Of a stretch of 64,000 nt of DNA, positions 31,148 to 40,422 are shown piece by piece. Positions within the stretch are counted from its first letter, which is position 1. Every line of letters starts with the position of its first letter. Source of the stretch: Rhizobium sp. G21. GTDB lineage: Bacteria; Pseudomonadota; Alphaproteobacteria; Rhizobiales; Rhizobiaceae. Position numbers and translations under genes: made by a program. Under the pieces are notes generated by a model that was given only the letters and a program-made list of their open reading frames with translations, did not search any database and had not been told where the DNA came from. The DNA lies in NCBI RefSeq assembly GCF_014158035.1, contig NZ_JACFXW010000001.1:1736001-1800000 (forward strand). The letters are read 5' to 3'.

Positions 31148-32494
31148 TCACTTGCCCGCGATCGTCATGTTCTCGATCAGCACGGTCGGAGCGGCCACGC
31201 CATATTTGCGGTCGATATCACTGGCCGGGACCATCGAAAGGAACATGTCCTTCATGTTCGAGGCGATGGTCACTTCCGAGACCGGATATGTCAGTTCGCC
31301 ATTCTCGATCCAGAACCCGGAGGCGCCGCGCGAATATTCGCCGGTCACCAGATTGGCGCCATGGCCGATCATCTCGGTCACATAGAAACCGGATGCCACG
31401 CCCTTGATCAGGTCTTCAGGTGAGACATCGCCGGGCTCGAGCGCCAGATTGGTGGAGGACGGCGAGACCGAGTTGCCGCCGCGCACGCCGCGGCCATTGG
31501 TCTTGAGGCCGAGCTCCCGGGCAGCCGAGGTGGCCAGGAACCAATGCTGGAGCACGCCGTCTTCGACCATGACCATGGCGTCGCCGCGCACGCCCTCGCC
31601 ATCGAAGGGTCGCGACGACGTTCCCTTGTGGATGAGCGGATTGTCGGTGATGTTGAGGCCGCGGGCCAGGATCTGCTGGCCCATCTTGTCCTTGAGGAAC
31701 GACGTCTTGCGGGCGATCGCCGCGCCGTTGATGGCGGAGGCGATGTGGCCGACGAGACCGCGCGACACGCGTGGATCGTAGATGACGGTGAGCCCGGAAC
31801 CCGTATCGGCCTTACGCGGATTGAGACGGCGCACCGCCCGCTCGCCGGCCTTGCGGCCGATCTCTTCCGCATCGTCAAGATCGGCGAAATGCAGGCGGCT
31901 GTCGCCTTCGTAATCGCGCTGCATGTTGACGCCCTCGCCGGCGATGGCGCTCACGCCCCGGCCGAAGCGGGTGGCCATGTAAGAGCCGGAAAAGCCGTGC
32001 GAGGTGACCAGCACCAGCCCGCCCATCGAAGCGGAGGCGCCGGCGCCGCTGGAATTGGTGACGCCGGGGACAGCCAACGCGGCCGCCTCGGCGGCGAGCG
32101 CCGCATCGGTCAACGCGGCGGATTCCACCTCGGTCGGATCGAACAGGCCGAGATCCAGCGCGTCATGGGCCAAATCAGCCTCGTCGGCCAAGCAGGCGAA
32201 GGGATCCTCGGGCGAGGCCTTGGCCATCGCCACCGCCCGCTCGGCGAGCGTCCTCAGGTCGAAGCCGGGATTGGCCGAGACGCTGGCCACGCGCTTTCCG
32301 AGGAAGACGCGCAGGGAGAAATCGTCGCTCTCGGAGGATTCGACGCCCTCGACCTTGCCGAGGCGGACCGAAACCGACCGGGAGCGGGAGCGAACAACCA
32401 CGGCGTCGGCGGCGTCGGCGCCGGCTTTGCGGGCGAGATCGACGAGCTCCGAAGCGCGTTCGAGTAGATGACGGGAATCAATGGGCTCTTGCAT
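31148..32494 (-). CDS. pmbA: TldD/PmbA family metalloprotease-like protein
   Basis: A 448-residue cytosolic protein of the TldE/PmbA type, the partner of TldD in a zinc-dependent protease that trims peptides such as microcin precursors. The N-terminal ADAVVVRSRSRSVSVRLGKVEGVESSE and the C-terminal GANLVTGEYSRGASGFWIENGE are the usual conserved stretches. Like other TldE proteins it has no HExxxH motif of its own. I start at ATG 32494; the open frame extends 17 residues further without support. It is first gene of the envelope operon running to lpxK. Confidence 0.9.
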   Translation of the reverse strand: MQEPIDSRHLLERASELVDLARKAGADAADAVVVRSRSRSVSVRLGKVEGVESSESDDFSLRVFLGKRVASVSANPGFDLRTLAERAVAMAKASPEDPFACLADEADLAHDALDLGLFDPTEVESAALTDAALAAEAAALAVPGVTNSSGAGASASMGGLVLVTSHGFSGSYMATRFGRGVSAIAGEGVNMQRDYEGDSRLHFADLDDAEEIGRKAGERAVRRLNPRKADTGSGLTVIYDPRVSRGLVGHIASAINGAAIARKTSFLKDKMGQQILARGLNITDNPLIHKGTSSRPFDGEGVRGDAMVMVEDGVLQHWFLATSAARELGLKTNGRGVRGGNSVSPSSTNLALEPGDVSPEDLIKGVASGFYVTEMIGHGANLVTGEYSRGASGFWIENGELTYPVSEVTIASNMKDMFLSMVPASDIDRKYGVAAPTVLIENMTIAGK

Positions 32495-32626
32495 GATCGG
32501 CCTTTCTGCTCCGACCCATTTATGGCTGTCGGGCGAAATCATCAAGGGCGGGCAGGCTTATCTTGACGGGGAAGCGCCCAGCCCGGCTATATGGCGGCAA
32601 CGAATCCCGAACTGGACCCAGTCTTC

Positions 32627-34393
32627 ATGAGCCAATCCCACGCCGTCATCAGCGAAGCGCTTCTGCTCCTCGGCGCCGCCGTCGTCTCCGCACCGCTGTT
32701 CAAACGGCTCGGCCTCGGCACCGTGCTCGGCTATCTCGCGGCGGGCGTGCTGATCGGCCCCGTTCTCAACCACATCACCGATGGCGAGGAGATCCTGTCC
32801 TTCGCCGAGCTCGGCGTGGTGTTCCTGTTGTTCATCATCGGGTTGGAATTGAAGCCGACACGCCTATGGCAGATGCGGCGAGACATCTTCGGCCTGGGCA
32901 GCGCGCAGGTGCTGATTTCCGGCGCGATCCTGAGTTCGCTCGTTCATTGGGCCGGCCTCCTTGGCTGGCAGGGCGCCATCGTCGCCGGCTTCGGCCTGGC
33001 CCTATCCTCGACGGCTTTCGCTTTGCAGATTCTGGAAGAGCGCAGCGACCTCAACACCGCGCATGGGCAACGCGCCTTTTCCATTCTGTTGTTCCAGGAT
33101 ATCGCCATCGTGCCGCTTCTGGCGCTGACCAGCTTCATCGCGCCCGACAGCGGCGAAAGCTTCACCTGGACCGGCGCGGCGATCGCCATCGGCGCGGTTG
33201 CGGCGCTCATTCTCGCCGGCCGCTATCTCCTGACGCCGCTCTTCCAGATCATCGGCCGCACCGGCGCGCGCGAGGCGATGATCGCGGCCGCTCTCTTCGT
33301 CGTTCTCGGCGCCGGCGCTCTCATGGAAATGGCGGGGCTCTCCATGGCCATGGGCGCCTTCCTCGCCGGGCTGATGCTGGCGGAATCCTCTTTCCGGCAC
33401 GAGCTCGAGGCGGATATCGAACCCTTCCGCGGCATCCTGCTCGGCCTGTTCTTCATGGCGGTCGGCCTGTCGCTCGACCTGAAAGTGGTGCTGGACAACT
33501 GGCTGATCATCCTCATCAGCGTGCCGGTGATCATGAGCGTGAAGACGGCGACGATCTATGCGCTCTGCCGTATCGGCCGCTCCTCCTATAATGATAGCGC
33601 CAAGATCGGGTTTTTGCTCTCCCAAGGCGGCGAATTCGGCTTCGTGCTGTTTACGACCGCTGCCGGCGCGGCGGTGTTTCCGCAAAGCTCGGCCTCGCTG
33701 CTCATCGCCATCGTCACCGTCACCATGGCGCTGACGCCGCTGGTCGCCGCTTTGCCGAAGCTTTTGCCAAAGGGCGAGCGGCGGGAGGAACTGGAAGAAG
33801 ATTTCGAAGGCGCCGGCGCGGAAGTGTTCATCGTCGGCTTCTCCCGCTTCGCCCAGATCGCCGCGCAGATCCTGCTCGCCGCCGGTCGCGAGGTGACGAT
33901 CATCGATCATTCCGCCGACCGCATCCGCCAGGCGTCGCGCTTCGGTTTCCGGATCTATTTCGGCGACGGCACGCGCAAGGACGTGCTGGTGTCGGCCGGC
34001 ATCGCCAAGGCCAAGATCATCGCCATCTGCACGCACAACCGCGAACTCACGGACCGTATCGTCGATCTCGTGCAATCGGAATATCCGGACGCCAAGATCT
34101 TCGTGCGCTCCTACGATCGCGGCCACAGCCTGTCGCTGCTCGCCAAAGGCGTCGACTATGAACTGCGCGAGACCCTGGAGTCCGGCCTGCTGTTCGGTCA
34201 GAAGACCCTCGAAGCCCTGGGCATGACGGAAGCGGACGCCTCGGCCATCAAGGACGACATCCGCAAGCGCGACGAAATGCGGCTCGCCATCCAGGCGCAG
34301 GACGGCATTTCGGCCGGCCGCGAGATGCTGTACTCGAACCAGCCGGTTCAGCCGGAGCCGCTCATCAAGCCCAGGCAGGAAGCGGCCGAATGA
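32627..34393 (+). CDS. CPA2 cation:proton antiporter with TrkA-N domain (KefB/KefC type)
   Basis: A protein of about 588 residues. The N-terminal two thirds have 12 or so spans of the CPA2 family (LGTVLGYLAAGVLIGP, VVFLLFIIGLELKP, FLAGLMLAESSFRHELE). Residues about 400-520 are a RCK/TrkA-N nucleotide-binding domain (VFIVGFSRFAQ, then IIDHSADRIRQASRFG). It exports potassium or sodium in exchange for protons. The glycine loop is GFSRFA rather than GxGxxG. I chose ATG 32627 because family members begin just before the first span; ATG 32591 is possible and neither has a clear ribosome-binding site. Confidence 0.9.
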   Translation: MSQSHAVISEALLLLGAAVVSAPLFKRLGLGTVLGYLAAGVLIGPVLNHITDGEEILSFAELGVVFLLFIIGLELKPTRLWQMRRDIFGLGSAQVLISGAILSSLVHWAGLLGWQGAIVAGFGLALSSTAFALQILEERSDLNTAHGQRAFSILLFQDIAIVPLLALTSFIAPDSGESFTWTGAAIAIGAVAALILAGRYLLTPLFQIIGRTGAREAMIAAALFVVLGAGALMEMAGLSMAMGAFLAGLMLAESSFRHELEADIEPFRGILLGLFFMAVGLSLDLKVVLDNWLIILISVPVIMSVKTATIYALCRIGRSSYNDSAKIGFLLSQGGEFGFVLFTTAAGAAVFPQSSASLLIAIVTVTMALTPLVAALPKLLPKGERREELEEDFEGAGAEVFIVGFSRFAQIAAQILLAAGREVTIIDHSADRIRQASRFGFRIYFGDGTRKDVLVSAGIAKAKIIAICTHNRELTDRIVDLVQSEYPDAKIFVRSYDRGHSLSLLAKGVDYELRETLESGLLFGQKTLEALGMTEADASAIKDDIRKRDEMRLAIQAQDGISAGREMLYSNQPVQPEPLIKPRQEAAE

Positions 34394-34446
34394 GCCGCAA
34401 GCCGATAAGCGCATGAATTTTTTTTTGCTTTTTTGTAAGCGCGTTC

Positions 34447-34466
34447 AATTCGATTAAACTCGAATT
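34447..34466. promoter_or_regulatory. Inverted repeat in AT-rich intergenic region
   Basis: A perfect 7-bp inverted repeat AATTCGA with TCGAATT, separated by six bases, lies in the 243-base gap between the antiporter and the PAS-receiver gene. The gap also carries a run of nine Ts and one of six Ts. It may be an operator for the PAS-receiver gene. No known consensus matches. Confidence 0.35.
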
Positions 34467-34636
34467 AATCTTCATGTGACATTCGTTCAGGTCTTGAAAT
34501 GATCATGGGCGTCGGCGAAAGCCGATGCGGCGCAGGTTCTGACCGCCAGCTGGGGCGATCGAAGGAGAGTCTGTGCAGAGCCCGTTCAGGCGTCGCCAGC
34601 ATGCATCGATGACACCGCCGCCAGCGGGAGCCTGAC

Positions 34637-36267
34637 ATGGACGATGCCGCGTCCTTCGACGCCCTTTTGCAATGCAATCTGCTCGAGATTTTCTGCGAGG
34701 GCCTCGGCGCGGCCTTGTTCGTAACGGACAGGCTCGACAATATCGCTTTCGCCAGCGTTCGCCTGCTGCATTATTTTCCGATGCCGGAAAGCGTGATCCG
34801 GCCCGGCTCGAGGGTGCGAGATTTCTACGCCGCCCTATACGACGCCGGATGCCGTTTCGGCGCCCAACACAGCGTCAAGGATGTTCACAAGGAAGACTGG
34901 GTGAGCGATCGGGTCGCCACCGGCTGGAAGGAGCGCGTGGACAAGATCGAACATGGGCCCGGCGACCGTTGGTTCCATGTCGTCAGCCGCCGCTTTTCCT
35001 CCGGCCTGGGACTAACGGCGCTTCAAGACGTGACTGACCACAAGAAAAAGAACGCATCTGGAACGCGGACAAGGAACGCATGCGGCTGACCGAGGAAATC
35101 CTCGACGCCCTGCCGATCGGGGTCGCCGTGAAGGATCGCAACCTGAACTATGCCGCGATCAACAAGCGATTTTCGGAACTGTTCGACCTCAGACCGGAGC
35201 GACTGATAGGACGATCCGTGTGGGACGTTTTCGAGCCCGGCATAGCAGGCGCTCTCGAAGAGGCGAACTGGAAACTCCTCAGCAGCGGCGAAGATCAAAA
35301 GACGCTCGTCGAAATTCGCGGCGAGGACGAGGCCTTCACCCGTATCCTGCATCGTTCCAGGCGCATCGGGCGTCCCGGAGCGCATTACATCGTCATGACG
35401 TTCGAGACGACGACGGAGCCGGAGGTCGATCCGGCGATGATCGCCGATGCGAGCGCCGTTCTCGATCGCGCGCGCGACATGACCGATCTCGGGTCGGCGA
35501 AAGGCGATCAACTGCTGCGGGTCGCCCTGGCGACCACGCGCTCTGTCGACGAAAGACGGCTGGTCGCTGGAGCCTCGGATATCGGCGTGGAGCTCTGCGT
35601 CATCCGGTCGCCGACCGAACTCGACAAATTCCTGCCGGCGCTGGATGAAGCGGGCGTCCAACTCGACCTCATTCTGCTGGACGAAAGCGCGGTTCAATTC
35701 GCCCCGATCGCGGCCAAGGGAAAGACGCCGGTGCGGGTCCTGTCTTCCGTGAGCGCGCTGCTGAGCGACCTCGCGCTGTTCATTGCGGCGCGCGAAAGGC
35801 GCCAGGACGAGGAGCAAGGCGACGTGACGGCGCAGGGTCTGCTGGACCAGCCGGTGGATGTGCTCGCGCTCGAAGATCGAGAGGTCAACCGCTTGGCGCT
35901 GGCGCAGATCCTGGACAGCCTGGGGCTGACCTATGTTCTGGCGGAAACGGGCCAAGCCGCACTCGACCTCTTGGCGCAGCGCAAGATCCGGGCTGGTTCT
36001 CGCAGACATCACGCTGCCCGACATGAGCGCTGCGGACTTCATGAAAAGGGCGCGCGCGCTTCAGGGCGAAACACCGTTTCTCGCCATGACGCCGCCGTCG
36101 TCGGGGAGACCGTCGACGAGTTGCTCGCGGCGGGCTTTCTCGACATGGCGGTCAAGCCGATCAGCTCCGAGAGCATCGGCCTTTTGTTGCAAAGACACTA
36201 TTCGCCGCGCATTTGGCCGGAAAAGGAGCCGGCCAAGACGCCCATCCACGCGAGATCGACGGGATAA
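34637..36267 (+). CDS. PAS-receiver signalling protein without kinase domain (three frameshifts)
   Basis: After joining frames, the protein has about 540 residues: a PAS-like domain (LGAALFVTDRLDNIAFAS), a second PAS domain (ILDALPIGVAVKDRNLNYAAIN), a degenerate receiver-like middle part, and a C-terminal receiver with phosphoacceptor Asp in LVLADITLPDMS and Lys in DMAVKPIS. No HisKA or HATPase signature is visible. Breaks are at the A5 run 35045-35049, at 35990-35992 (net plus one or minus two) and at about 36090-36106. The GGDEF-EAL gene follows by 109 bases, so the protein probably signals to it or acts with a separate kinase. Confidence 0.75.
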
Positions 36268-36376
36268 GGCTTCCTTTATCGCTGGAAGGCGAAAATCAAC
36301 GGAAAGCCGGAGGTGTTTGTTAACATTTCGGCGGCAGTCTTAAAGCAACAAGGGCGCATCGAAGTAGGACACACTA

Positions 36377-37747
36377 ATGACCGTTGCTGACACGGGTGAT
36401 TTGCCAGCCAATCAGAGCGATTTACACCGCTTCGCCTTCACCGACGCCCTGACGGGACTTGGAAACAAGTACAGACTGAGAGAAAAGCTGCGACAACTGA
36501 TCATGGAGCGCGCTTCGGACCCGGCGCCCTTCACAGTCGGCATCGCCAATCTCGACGGCTTCAAACCCATCAACGACTTGTTCGGCCCCTCGGCCGGCGA
36601 CCAGATTCTATGTCAGGTGGCCCATCGGCTGAAAGCCTGCATTCCCGACGGCGCGACGGTGGTGCGTTACGAAGGCGACGAATTCGCACTCTTGCTGCCT
36701 CTCGTGTTCGAACGTCGAAGCGCCGAGAAAATGGGCTCGATGCTGAAAGAGGTGCTGTCGGCGCCCTATGATCTCGGCGAACGCAATGTCAGGCTTTCCG
36801 CTTCGTTCGGTTTCGCCATCCATCCCTTCGCAGGAGCCGAATTCGAGAATCTGCTGAAGAGCGCCGAGACGGCGCTGTATCGATCGAAACGACGCGGACG
36901 CGGTCAGATCACCGTCTATTCGACGGAGATGGCCGAACAGATGAAACGGGCGACGCAAATCGAGCAGGCGCTTCGCAACGCCATCATCGCCGACGACGTC
37001 GATGTCCACTTCCAGCCCATCGTATCGCTGAAAGACGATTCGGTGCTCGGCTTCGAAGCTTTGGCGCGCTGGCAGGACAAAGATCTCGGCTTCGTGTCGC
37101 CGGCGGTGTTCGTGCCGCTCGCGGAAGAACGCGGATTCATCGATTCGCTGTCGGAAACGCTGCTCCGCAAGGCTGCCGAAGCCGCGCTGTCCTGGCCGAA
37201 GGAATTGTTCCTGTCCTTCAACTTGTCTTCGGCTCAGCTTCTCGATCCCGCCACCGCGTTCAACATACTCGCCGTCATCAACCGAACCGGCCTCGATCTT
37301 CGTCGGCTGGAACTGGAAATCACCGAAACGGCGGTGATGTCCGATCCCGAAACCGCCGACAAGATCATCTCCGAACTCCGGGCCGCCGGCGTGCGCATTT
37401 CGCTCGACGATTTCGGGACGGGACAATCGAGTCTCAGCCGGCTCTGCGATTTCCGGTTCGACAAGGTAAAGATCGACCGCGCCTTCGTGTCGCGCATGCT
37501 GACCGATTCCGCGTCGGAACACATCGTCAAGGCGATCGTCACGATGTGCCATGGACTGGAATTGACGGTCGTCGCCGAAGGTATCGAGGACTTTGCCGAG
37601 GCGCTGAAATTGAAGGGCCTCGGCTGCGACATGGGCCAGGGCTATTTCTACGGCAAGCCCGCCCCTGCGCGCGCGACGCTGGATTACATCAGCCAACGCT
37701 ACGACGGCGAAGATGGCGTCGAACGCCGTCGCGTCAGCGGGGACTAG
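36377..37747 (+). CDS. GGDEF-EAL protein, probable cyclic di-GMP phosphodiesterase
   Basis: A 456-residue soluble protein. The GGDEF domain (about 20-185) has its active loop as YEGDEF, one residue off consensus, and has no RxxD site at the usual position. The EAL domain (about 200-445) keeps all key elements: GFEALARW, LEITETAVM, LDDFGTGQSSL, KIDRAFV, VAEGIE and GQGYFYGKP. So phosphodiesterase activity is likely and cyclase activity doubtful. No transmembrane segment or sensor domain is present; the input may come from the PAS-receiver protein encoded just upstream. It converges with the lysR gene, overlapping by 14 bases. Confidence 0.9.
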   Translation: MTVADTGDLPANQSDLHRFAFTDALTGLGNKYRLREKLRQLIMERASDPAPFTVGIANLDGFKPINDLFGPSAGDQILCQVAHRLKACIPDGATVVRYEGDEFALLLPLVFERRSAEKMGSMLKEVLSAPYDLGERNVRLSASFGFAIHPFAGAEFENLLKSAETALYRSKRRGRGQITVYSTEMAEQMKRATQIEQALRNAIIADDVDVHFQPIVSLKDDSVLGFEALARWQDKDLGFVSPAVFVPLAEERGFIDSLSETLLRKAAEAALSWPKELFLSFNLSSAQLLDPATAFNILAVINRTGLDLRRLELEITETAVMSDPETADKIISELRAAGVRISLDDFGTGQSSLSRLCDFRFDKVKIDRAFVSRMLTDSASEHIVKAIVTMCHGLELTVVAEGIEDFAEALKLKGLGCDMGQGYFYGKPAPARATLDYISQRYDGEDGVERRRVSGD

Positions 37748-38651
37748 GCCCGCCGCTGTCGAGCAGCCAATCCCTGACGCGCCGCGCCGATGCGCCAAGT
37801 TCGACGCCGCGCGGCCAGACGACGTAAAAAGCCTGCCCCGTTTCAAGCACGTGCTCGCCCACAGGAACGAGAGCGCCCGAACGGATCTGGGGATCGATGA
37901 GGTGGCTCCAGCCCAGGGCGATCCCCTCCCCCGCCAGCACGGCCTGGATGACCAGCACATAGTCATTGATGATCAGCGGACGATAGGGCTTGGCGTAGTC
38001 GATGCCGGCGCTCCGGAACCACTCGCGCCAGTCGCAGGCCTCGCGGACCGGCTCTTCGAGATGGATCAGCCTCAGGCTGGGCATGTCGGAGAGCGCCGGC
38101 GGCCCGCCGATGGAGTCGACATAGACGGGGCTCGCGACGGCATTCACCACTTCCGGCGCCAGCACGGCCGCATGGTAGGCGGGCCATTGTGACGGATGAC
38201 CGCCGCGAATCCCCAAAGGAGTTCCTTCTTCCTCGAGATCGAGATCCCGCACCGATGTCTGTATGCGCAGATCGATGTCGGGAAGATCGTCGCGAAGCCG
38301 GTTGATCCGCGGCAGCATCCACATCGAAGCGAAGGCGGTGGAGGCGGCGAGAGTGACATTGGCTTCACGACCCTTGGCGCGCACCTGTTCCGCCGATTTC
38401 TGGATACGCGCCAGCCCCGCTGAGACATCGGCGTGAAAGCGGGCGCCTGTTTCGCTCAGGCTCACGGCGCGGTGACTGCGGCTGAACAGGGCGACGCCAA
38501 GCTGGGTCTCCAGCGTTCGCACCGCATAGGACACGGCGGCCTGCGTCATGCCCAACTCCTCGGCCGCCCGGGTGAAATTCTCATGCCGACCGGCCGCTTC
38601 GAACACGATCAGGGCATTGGCCGACGGCAACAGGCGCTTGAGGTTTTGCAT
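37734..38651 (-). CDS. LysR-family transcriptional regulator (GcvA-like)
   Basis: A 305-residue regulator. The N-terminal winged helix (residues about 10-68: FEAAGRHENFTRAAEELGMTQ and TLETQLGVALFSRSHR) is typical LysR, and the substrate-binding domain follows with the start LAASTAFASMWMLPR as in GcvA/AmpR types. It is divergent from the mttB-family gene with 92 bases between starts, so it very probably controls that gene and its downstream aminotransferase. The effector is unknown. Confidence 0.9.
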   Translation of the reverse strand: MQNLKRLLPSANALIVFEAAGRHENFTRAAEELGMTQAAVSYAVRTLETQLGVALFSRSHRAVSLSETGARFHADVSAGLARIQKSAEQVRAKGREANVTLAASTAFASMWMLPRINRLRDDLPDIDLRIQTSVRDLDLEEEGTPLGIRGGHPSQWPAYHAAVLAPEVVNAVASPVYVDSIGGPPALSDMPSLRLIHLEEPVREACDWREWFRSAGIDYAKPYRPLIINDYVLVIQAVLAGEGIALGWSHLIDPQIRSGALVPVGEHVLETGQAFYVVWPRGVELGASARRVRDWLLDSGGPSPR

Positions 38652-38743
38652 AAGGAGATTTTATATCAAGCCCCGAAATTTGGGAAGGATACAATTACGC
38701 TGACTGGGCTTAGGCTCGTCTCACACATAAAGGGAACAGACGC
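38652..38743. promoter_or_regulatory. Divergent lysR / mttB-family intergenic region
   Basis: The 92 bases between the two start codons are AT-rich near the lysR side and must carry both promoters. The mttB-side start is preceded by AAGGGAA. I could not settle on one LysR-box (T-N11-A), although a weak symmetrical stretch around 38662-38690 is a candidate. Confidence 0.4.
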
Positions 38744-40294
38744 ATGAGCCAGACCGACGCCGTCCTCGATCAGGAACCCAAAACCAGGCGCGAGCGCGGC
38801 AAGCGCCGAGATCCCGCCGCGCGGCCGCTCGGCGTTCCCTACATCGTCAGGAACATCCCGACCTATGACATCCTCGGCGAGGAATCGCTGCTCCGCATCG
38901 AGGCGACAGGCCAACGCATTCTCGCCGAGATCGGGATCGAATTCCGCGACGATCCAGACGCGCTGGAGCTCTGGAGAAAGGCAGGCGCCAAGATAGACGG
39001 GTTGCGCGTCACATTCGAACCCGGCATGCTGCTGGAAATCGTCTCTTCGGCGCCGTCGTCCTTCACACAGCATGCGCGCAACCCGGCGCGCAATGTCGAG
39101 ATCGGCGGCCGCAACGTCGTGTTTTCACCCGCGTATGGCTCGCCTTTCGTGATGGATCTCGATCGCGGCCGGCGCTACGGCACGATCGAGGACTTCCGCA
39201 ACTTCATCAAACTGGCTTATTCCAGTCCCTGGCTGCATCATTCCGGCGGCACGATCTGCGAACCGGTAGACCTGCCGGTCAACAAGCGCCATCTCGACAT
39301 GGTCTACAGCCATATCAAATATTCCGACCGCGCCTTCATGGGCTCGGTCACGGCGGAATCGCGCGCAGAGGAATCCATCGACATGGCGCGGATCGTGTTC
39401 GGCCGCGACTTCGTCGACCAGCATTGCGTGATCCTCGGCAATGTCAACGTCAACTCGCCGCTGGTCTGGGACGGAACCATGACCAAGGCGTTGCGCGCCT
39501 ATGCCCGCGCCAACCAGGCCGCCGTCATCGTGCCCTTCATTCTCGGCGGCGCGATGGGCCCCGTCACCAATGCCGGCGCGATCGCCCAGGCCTGGGCGGA
39601 GACGCTGGCGGGTTGCGCATTGACCCAGCTCGAACGCCCCGGCGCGCCGGTGATCTTCGGCAACTTCCTGTCGTCGATGTCGCTGCGCTCGGGCTCGCCC
39701 ACCTTCGGCACGCCGGAGCCGGCGATCGGCTCGATGGTGGTGGGACAATTGGCGCGCAGGCTGAAACTGCCGCTGCGCTGCGCCGGCAATTTCTCCAATT
39801 CCAAACTGCCGGACGCGCAGGCGATGCAGGAGGGCGTGATGTCGATGATGTCCGCCGTCCATTGCGGCGCAAATTTCATCCTGCATTCCGCCGGCTTCCT
39901 CGACGGGCTCCTGTCGATGTCCTATGAGAAATTCGTCATGGACATGGATTTTTGCGGCGCGCTGCACGCCTATCTCAAGGGCGTGGAGGTGGACGACAAT
40001 GCGCTGGCGATGGACGCCTTCCAGGAAGTCGGACCGGGCAGCCACTTTCTCGGCAGCGGCCATACATTGCGCAACTACCAGACCGCCTTTTGGGACACCG
40101 ACGTTTCCGACAACGAGCCGTTCGAGAAGTGGTCGGAGGAAGGCGGCTCCACCGATATGGCGACGCGGGCCAACAAGCGCTGGAAGCGCATGCTCGATGA
40201 ATACCAGGCTCCGCCGCTCGATCAAGCCGTGGACGAGGAACTGCTCGACTTCATGGCGCGCAAGAAGACCGACACGCCCGACGCCTGGCATTGA
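38744..40294 (+). CDS. Trimethylamine methyltransferase family protein (MttB homologue without pyrrolysine)
   Basis: A 516-residue protein of the MttB superfamily. YDILGEESLLRIEATGQRILAEIGIEF is the typical start, and the central GTICEPVDLPVNKRHLDMVYS and FGNFLSSMSLRSGSPTFGTPEP blocks follow. No in-frame amber codon occurs, so it is a non-pyrrolysine member, like the MtgB-type glycine-betaine methyltransferases, that would move a methyl group from a quaternary amine to a corrinoid protein. No corrinoid-binding partner lies beside it. The aminotransferase downstream and the divergent LysR suggest a betaine or quaternary-amine catabolic role, which is inference. Confidence 0.88.
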   Translation: MSQTDAVLDQEPKTRRERGKRRDPAARPLGVPYIVRNIPTYDILGEESLLRIEATGQRILAEIGIEFRDDPDALELWRKAGAKIDGLRVTFEPGMLLEIVSSAPSSFTQHARNPARNVEIGGRNVVFSPAYGSPFVMDLDRGRRYGTIEDFRNFIKLAYSSPWLHHSGGTICEPVDLPVNKRHLDMVYSHIKYSDRAFMGSVTAESRAEESIDMARIVFGRDFVDQHCVILGNVNVNSPLVWDGTMTKALRAYARANQAAVIVPFILGGAMGPVTNAGAIAQAWAETLAGCALTQLERPGAPVIFGNFLSSMSLRSGSPTFGTPEPAIGSMVVGQLARRLKLPLRCAGNFSNSKLPDAQAMQEGVMSMMSAVHCGANFILHSAGFLDGLLSMSYEKFVMDMDFCGALHAYLKGVEVDDNALAMDAFQEVGPGSHFLGSGHTLRNYQTAFWDTDVSDNEPFEKWSEEGGSTDMATRANKRWKRMLDEYQAPPLDQAVDEELLDFMARKKTDTPDAWH

Positions 40295-40300
40295 TTTGCA

Positions 40301-40332
40301 GGTCGGCAGAGGTCACGCAGCCTTTGCCGACC
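40301..40332 (+). terminator. Hairpin between mttB-family gene and aminotransferase
   Basis: An 8-bp stem (GGTCGGCA with TGCCGACC) with a 16-base loop starts six bases after the stop codon. There is no T run after it, so it may stabilise the mRNA or support Rho-dependent ending rather than act as a classical terminator. Confidence 0.4.
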
Positions 40333-40371
40333 CGTCACCGGCGCTGAAGCTCCGTTCAACAATTCTCATGA

Positions 40372-40388
40372 GATTTGCATGGCAAATC
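40372..40388. promoter_or_regulatory. Palindromic operator candidate before the aminotransferase gene
   Basis: A perfect 7-bp inverted repeat, GATTTGC-ATG-GCAAATC, lies 35 bases before the aminotransferase start. The half-site GATTTGCA also occurs at 40293-40300, overlapping the mttB-family stop. The symmetry fits a dimeric regulator, possibly the neighbouring LysR or a GntR-type protein. Confidence 0.45.
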
Positions 40389-40422
40389 GGGCTATGAGGG
40401 CTGACCCAATGGAGCCTACCTC

